Positions 25,052 through 28,316 of a DNA stretch of 28,316 nucleotides are shown here, piece by piece. A program made the position numbers and the translations under genes. How positions within the stretch are numbered: position 1 is the stretch's first letter; each line of letters begins with the position of its first letter. The DNA comes from Candidatus Geothrix skivensis. Its GTDB lineage: Bacteria; Acidobacteriota; Holophagae; Holophagales; Holophagaceae. The notes below the pieces were generated by a model. The model searched no databases. It saw only the letters and a program-made list of their open reading frames with translations, and had not been told where the DNA came from. Where the stretch lies: assembly GCA_016721195.1 (NCBI GenBank), contig JADKIO010000007.1:1-28316 (forward strand), given 5' to 3'.

Positions 25052-25525
25052 ATGAGCCCACTCCTTGGTCAGCCCCTTCCCGCCTTCTCCCTGCAAGACG
25101 ACCAGGGCACCACGGTCACCACCAAAGACCTCAAGGGCCGCTGGACCGTGCTCTACGCCTATCCCAAGGACAGCACCCCAGGCTGCACCACCGAGGCCTG
25201 CGACTTCCGGGACAACCTGGCCCGGGTGCAGTCGCTGGGTGCCCAGGTCTATGGCATCAGCCGCGACAGCCTGAAGAGCCACCAGAACTTCATCGCCAAG
25301 CAGAGCCTCCCCTTCCGCCTGCTCTCCGACCCTGACTGCACCCTGCTCAACCCCCTGGGCGCCTTCGGCAAGAAGCTCATGTACGGCAAGGAGGTGCAGG
25401 GCATCATCCGCAGCACCTTCCTCGTGGATCCCAAGGGCATCCTCCGCCACATCTGGCCCAAAGTCAGCGTGAAGGGCCACGTCGATGAGGTCATCGCCAA
25501 ACTATTGGAACTGCAAAAAAGCTGA
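25052..25525 (+). CDS. bcp: Bcp/PrxQ-type thioredoxin-dependent peroxiredoxin
   Basis: A 157-aa cytosolic thiol peroxidase that reduces hydrogen peroxide and organic peroxides. The catalytic motif DSTPGCTTEACDFRD has the peroxidatic Cys45 and, five residues on, resolving Cys50, the arrangement of two-Cys PrxQ. GISRDSLKSHQNFIAK and FLVDPKGILRHIW are typical. ATG 25052 is chosen because it starts the domain; no SD precedes it within 20 bases, while GTTACCCTT lies 10-18 bases upstream and could be a -10 element of a leaderless message. It is followed at once by the palindromic repeat region. Confidence 0.93.
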   Translation: MSPLLGQPLPAFSLQDDQGTTVTTKDLKGRWTVLYAYPKDSTPGCTTEACDFRDNLARVQSLGAQVYGISRDSLKSHQNFIAKQSLPFRLLSDPDCTLLNPLGAFGKKLMYGKEVQGIIRSTFLVDPKGILRHIWPKVSVKGHVDEVIAKLLELQKS

Positions 25526-25625
25526 GACAGGATTAACAGGATTGAAAGAAGGATTAACAGGATTTCAAAAGCATTTCTTATGCTTTAATCCTGTTAATCA
25601 AGCACTTAATCCTGTTAATCCTGTC
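25526..25625. repeat. Nested AT-rich palindrome built from a GGATTAACAGGATT unit
   Basis: Four copies of one unit occur: direct at 25526-25543 (GACAGGATTAACAGGATT) and 25551-25564, inverted at 25587-25599 and 25608-25625. The outer arms pair over 18 bases without mismatch, the inner arms over 13, and the centre holds a further 7-bp hairpin AAAGCAT/ATGCTTT (25568-25574 with 25580-25586). The block is AT-rich in an otherwise GC-rich region. Placed between convergent bcp and fabI it would fold into a long hairpin in both transcripts, so it may act as a two-way terminator or be a dispersed intergenic repeat. Confidence 0.92.
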
Positions 25626-25648
25626 CCCGCTTTTCGATGGGTCGGCGC

Positions 25649-26427
25649 CTACCCCGCCATGATGCTGAAGCCGCCATCCACGTAGAGCACCTGGCCCGTG
25701 ACGCCGCGGCCCATGTCGCTGAGGAAGAACACGCCCGCATCGCCCACCTCCAGGATGTCCGTATCCTTTTGCAGCGGAGTGACGGTGCGATGGTGCCTGA
25801 GCTTGGAGCCGATGCCGGGGATGCCCGAGGCGGCCAGGGTCTTGATGGGGCCCGCGGAGATGGCGTTCACGCGGATGCCCTGGGGGCCCAGGTCCGCGGC
25901 GAGGTAGCGCACGCTGGCTTCCAGGGCCGCCTTGGCCACGCCCATGGCGTTGTAGCCGGGCACCACCCGTTCGGAACCCAGGTAGCTGAGGGTCACGATG
26001 GAGCCGCCCTCCGGCATGAGCGGCTGGGCTGCGTGGGCGATGGCCGCCAGGAGTAGGCGCTGATATCGAGGGCCACCCGGAAATCCTCGCGGCTGGTGTC
26101 CAGGAAGCTTCCCGCCAGGGCCTGGCGGGGCGCGTAGGCCACCGCATGGACCACGAAATCGAGCTTCCCCCACTTCTTCCGGATCTCGTCGAAGGCCATG
26201 ACGATCTGGCTATCGCTGCCCACATCCATCATGGTCAGCAGGGGGTGTTTCAGCTCGGCGGCCAGCTCGCGGACATTCTCGCCCAGGCGCTCGTTCTGGT
26301 AGGTCAGGCAGAGCTGGGCCCCCGCTTCGGTGGCCTTCTGGGCGATGCCCCAGGCGATGGACCGCTTGTTGGCCACGCCGATGATCAATCCCCGCTTGCC
26401 TTCCAACAGCCCGCCCTTGGCGATCAT
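25649..26427 (-). CDS. fabI: Enoyl-[acyl-carrier-protein] reductase (one-base frameshift)
   Basis: NADH-dependent last step of each fatty-acid elongation cycle. The N-terminal part has GLIIGVANKRSIAWGIA for cofactor binding. The second frame supplies TLSYLGSERVVPGYNAMGVA with the catalytic pair Y149 and Y159, then K166, and NAISAGPIKTLAASGI and VLYVDGGFSIM. The parts join if GG at 26050-26051 gains one base, giving DISAYSLAAIAHAAQPLMP and a 259-aa protein, the normal size. The ATG at 26427 has a strong GGAGGAG upstream; an in-frame start 30 bases earlier is less likely. Since FabI is usually essential, I take the break as a sequence error unless another enoyl reductase exists. Confidence 0.95.
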
Positions 26428-26604
26428 GCGTGCTCCTCCAGAGTCATGTGCAAACAATCACATAGGATAGGACAGAAGCGCGGCTTTGCCCATACCGGCG
26501 GGTCCGGCGGTCCAATGCTCGCAGGATCGGCCCCCACCTCCCGTCACCCGGGTAATCTGAGGTTCCACCGGCACCACCTGAAACAGCGCAGGCCGTGACG
26601 GCCG

Positions 26605-27719
26605 ATGGCAACCCTGTCCGTTCACCATGCCCGAGGCTCCGTGCTTCCCTTCGCCCCCATCGTCTTCCTCAGCCTCGCCCAGACCCAGGCCCCGGCCTTC
26701 CGCGCCGACCTTGATGCGGGACGCTACCTCAAGGTGCTGTCCGACTCTGAACAGCGGCTCCGTCAGGATCCGAACGATGCCCCGGCCTGGGCCGCCAAGT
26801 CCCAGGCCCTCTCCAGCTTCCTGCGCTTTGGCGAGGCCCGGGCCGCGGCCGAGCGGGCCGTCAACCTGAAGCCGGGCCTGGCCGACGCCCTCCTGGCCCG
26901 GGGCCTGGCCCGGGCCGGGGAGGCCATCAAGCAGCGGGACCTCGGCAGCCTGCGGGGCGCCATGGGGGCCATGGATGATCTGCGGGCCGCCACCGAGGCC
27001 GACCCCAATCTGGCGCCCGCCTGGATGAGCCTGGGCCTGGCCTATGAGCTGCTGCCGGGCCTGCTGGGGGGCTCCACCCGCAAGGCCCTGCGCTGTGCCG
27101 ATCGGCTCCGGGCCATCGCCCCCGCCCGCGGGGACCTGCTCCAGGCGCTGATCCTCGTCGAGGAGGACAAGTGGCGGAGGCCGAGGCCTGGTTCCTGGAA
27201 GGCCCTGGCCAAGGCGCCCCAGGATCCTGAGGTGGTGGGCCAGTGGCTGGACGCCCTGGATCGCCGCCCCGCCAAAAGGGCCCTGGGGGAGGCTGGCAAG
27301 AACGCCCGCCTCCTGGCGGAGGCCCAGCGGCTGCTGCCCGGCGTGGGCTCCAGCGCCCGGGGCGTCATCGCGGTCAGTGACGCCCACCTGCATGGGGGCC
27401 AGTCCGAGCAGGCCTGGAAGGTGATCCAGGAGCACCTGGGCATGGTGGAGGCCCCCAGCCTGCTGCGCCTGCAACTCGGGAAAGTGGCCGCCGTCAGCGG
27501 CCTGCACCGCCCCGAAGGCCTGGCCGCCCTGGAGCAGGTGCTGCGCGAGCCCCTCGAAGGCGGCTCCCCCTGGCCTCCCCGGCGCCTGGTGGCGCAAGGG
27601 CCAGCTCCTCCGGGACCTGGGCCGCAAGGAAGAGGCCCGCAAAGCCGCCCAGGAAGCCCTCAAGCTGGACCCCCGGCATCGGGGGCGAGGAGCTGACGGA
27701 AGACCTGGACCGCGGGTAA
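26605..27719 (+). CDS. Exported TPR-repeat protein (several indels)
   Basis: A tetratricopeptide-type helical repeat protein. Repeats are visible as LRQDPNDAPAWAAKSQALSS, EARAAAERAVNLKPGLADAL, LRAATEADPNLAPAWMSLGL and, near the end, KEEARKAAQEALKLDPRHRG. The N-terminal VLPFAPIVFLSLAQTQAPA looks like a signal peptide; if so, GTG 26641 with GAGG before it may be the better start than ATG 26605. Four frame breaks are apparent: a missing G at 27173-27174 and an extra G at 27201-27202 (which together restore KWAEAEAWFLEALAK), an extra base near 27559-27563, and an extra G in the G5 run at 27681-27685. Correction gives about 370 aa ending at TAA 27717-27719. The specific role is unknown. Confidence 0.72.
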
Positions 27720-27760
27720 GCGGGAACGCCGACCTTCCACTTAGCTGTCACGGAGTCCAC

Positions 27761-27797
27761 TGACGCACTGCCGCCAGCGGACTGACCCGCTGCGTCA
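27761..27797. repeat. Inverted repeat downstream of the TPR gene
   Basis: TGACGCA (27761-27767) is mirrored by TGCGTCA (27791-27797), with an inner GCGG/CCGC pair (27777-27780 with 27787-27790). It lies 42 bases past the corrected TPR stop with no T-run after it. It may be a weak transcription end or a protein-binding site ahead of pilA. The rest of 27720-27905 shows only a direct repeat AGTCAT (27872-27877 and 27887-27892), 15 bases apart. Confidence 0.45.
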
Positions 27798-27905
27798 CTG
27801 ACTGGATGAATTCAGGCCTCGAGAGGTGGCAACGACCCCACCAGGACCCTAGGGAAGAATAGGAATTGACCAGTCATTCCCAGACAAGTCATAAGCTCTG
27901 GCCAG

Positions 27906-27922
27906 TTGGCATGGGGATTGAT
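27906..27922 (+). promoter_or_regulatory. Sigma-54-type promoter for the pilin gene
   Basis: TTGGCATGGGGATTGAT matches the -24/-12 pattern TGGCACG-N4-TTGC with correct spacing; the mismatches are T for C in the -24 box and A for C in the -12 GC. Transcription would start near 27933, about 26 bases before the pilin ATG, which has AGGAG upstream. Pilin genes in several other bacteria are RpoN-dependent under PilR, which supports the assignment. Confidence 0.65.
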
Positions 27923-27958
27923 ATCTTGTCTCGCGGCCATCGCCCACTAGGAGACTCC

Positions 27959-28316
27959 ATGAAGAATCAGAAGGGCTTCACCCTCATCGAACTGCTGCTC
28001 GTGCTCGCCATCATCGGCATCATCAGCGCCATCGCCATCCCCGCCCTGCTGGGCCAGCGCGCCCGCGCCCGGGACAAGAGCGCCCAGGAGAACGCCACCA
28101 GCATCCTGTCCGACATCATCGCCACCTACGACAAGGCCAAGGAAGGGTGCGGATGTGTCAACACCGGCGGCCTTGACGGTGGTTTGCAGAGTTGGGACGG
28201 GCATGGTTCCGGTGGTTCCCCAGATCCCCCAGATGCTGGATGCCAAGAACCCCTGGAACGGCACCGTGGCTGTGCCCTTGGCCTATGCCAATGCTAGCGT
28301 CGCTATTGGCGATGGG
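27959..28316 (+). CDS. pilA: Type IV pilin (PilA-like), 3'-partial and frameshifted
   Basis: Major- or minor-type prepilin. The short leader MKNQKG is followed by FTLIELLLVLAIIGIISAIA, the class III signal cut by prepilin peptidase after Gly6, with Glu at +5 of the mature protein. The helix continues PALLGQRARARDKSAQENA. After DKAKEG the frame becomes Gly/Cys-rich. Dropping one G from the GGG at 28145-28147 instead gives GADVSTPAALTVVC and then MLDAKNPWNGTVAVPLAYAN, a plausible globular domain, open to the end of the window (119 codons so far). ATG 27959 has AGGAG upstream; the longer open frame from 27866 is promoter DNA. Whether it is the main pilin cannot be told without its 3' end. Confidence 0.88.

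Noticed and set aside
23449..25480. Long minus-strand frames opposite the binding protein, permeases and bcp
   Set aside because: Pro/Arg/Gly-rich translations without domains, while the plus strand holds coherent overlapping genes.
25526..25625. CRISPR array
   Set aside because: Units are inverted as well as direct, spacing is only 7-8 bases, and there are no spacers or cas genes.
27866..27958. Upstream start that would add 31 residues to the pilin
   Set aside because: It would cover the sigma-54-like promoter and put residues before the short prepilin leader; ATG 27959 has AGGAG.

Overview
The window is GC-rich, tightly packed bacterial chromosome. It carries core energy, envelope and lipid genes of a Gram-negative type: LPS heptose epimerase HldD, complex I, the membrane part of an F-type ATP synthase, FabI, a type IV pilus/secretion ATPase and a type IV pilin. 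The gene mix, the strict SD starts and the overlapping start/stop pairs would fit an Acidobacteriota member of the Holophaga/Geothrix kind. That placement is an inference from general resemblance, not a search result. There are no phage, IS, CRISPR, tRNA or rRNA genes that I can see.

Layout. 1-1807 (+): a 5'-truncated, frameshifted EamA-type permease, then hldD. 4426-1701 (-): a three-gene signalling operon made of a protein with a RelA/SpoT-like nucleotidyltransferase signature, a STAS anti-sigma-factor antagonist, and a response regulator fused to a SpoIIE/RsbU-type PP2C phosphatase. 17409-4515 (-): one long energy operon, nuoABCDHIJKLMN followed by atpZ-atpI-atpB-atpE, closed by a strong intrinsic terminator at 4464-4497. 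Its nuoA promoter has a perfect palindrome between the -35 and -10 boxes. nuoE, nuoF and nuoG are absent from the operon, as are the F1 and stalk genes of the ATP synthase.

17544-20744 (+): a PilB/GspE-type ATPase and a Gly-rich exported barrel-like protein. 22167-20458 (-): an ABC exporter half-transporter whose C-terminus looks cut off. 22278-24998 (+): a small, overlapping set of oligopeptide-type ABC uptake genes (binding protein and two short permeases, no ATPase). 25052-25525 (+): a Bcp peroxiredoxin. 25526-25625: an AT-rich nested palindrome made of four copies of one 13-14 bp unit, lying between bcp and the convergent fabI. 26427-25649 (-): fabI. 26605-27719 (+): a TPR protein. 27959 to the end (+): a type IV pilin gene behind a sigma-54-like promoter.

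A cross-cutting point: at least ten single-base frame breaks interrupt otherwise well-conserved genes (EamA, PP2C, nuoN, the second permease, fabI, four in the TPR gene, pilA), several of them in runs of G or C. In every complete gene, correcting one base per break restores a full-length product (for example FabI 259 aa, NuoN 487 aa). I therefore read these as sequencing or assembly indels rather than gene decay, and I give corrected gene ends.
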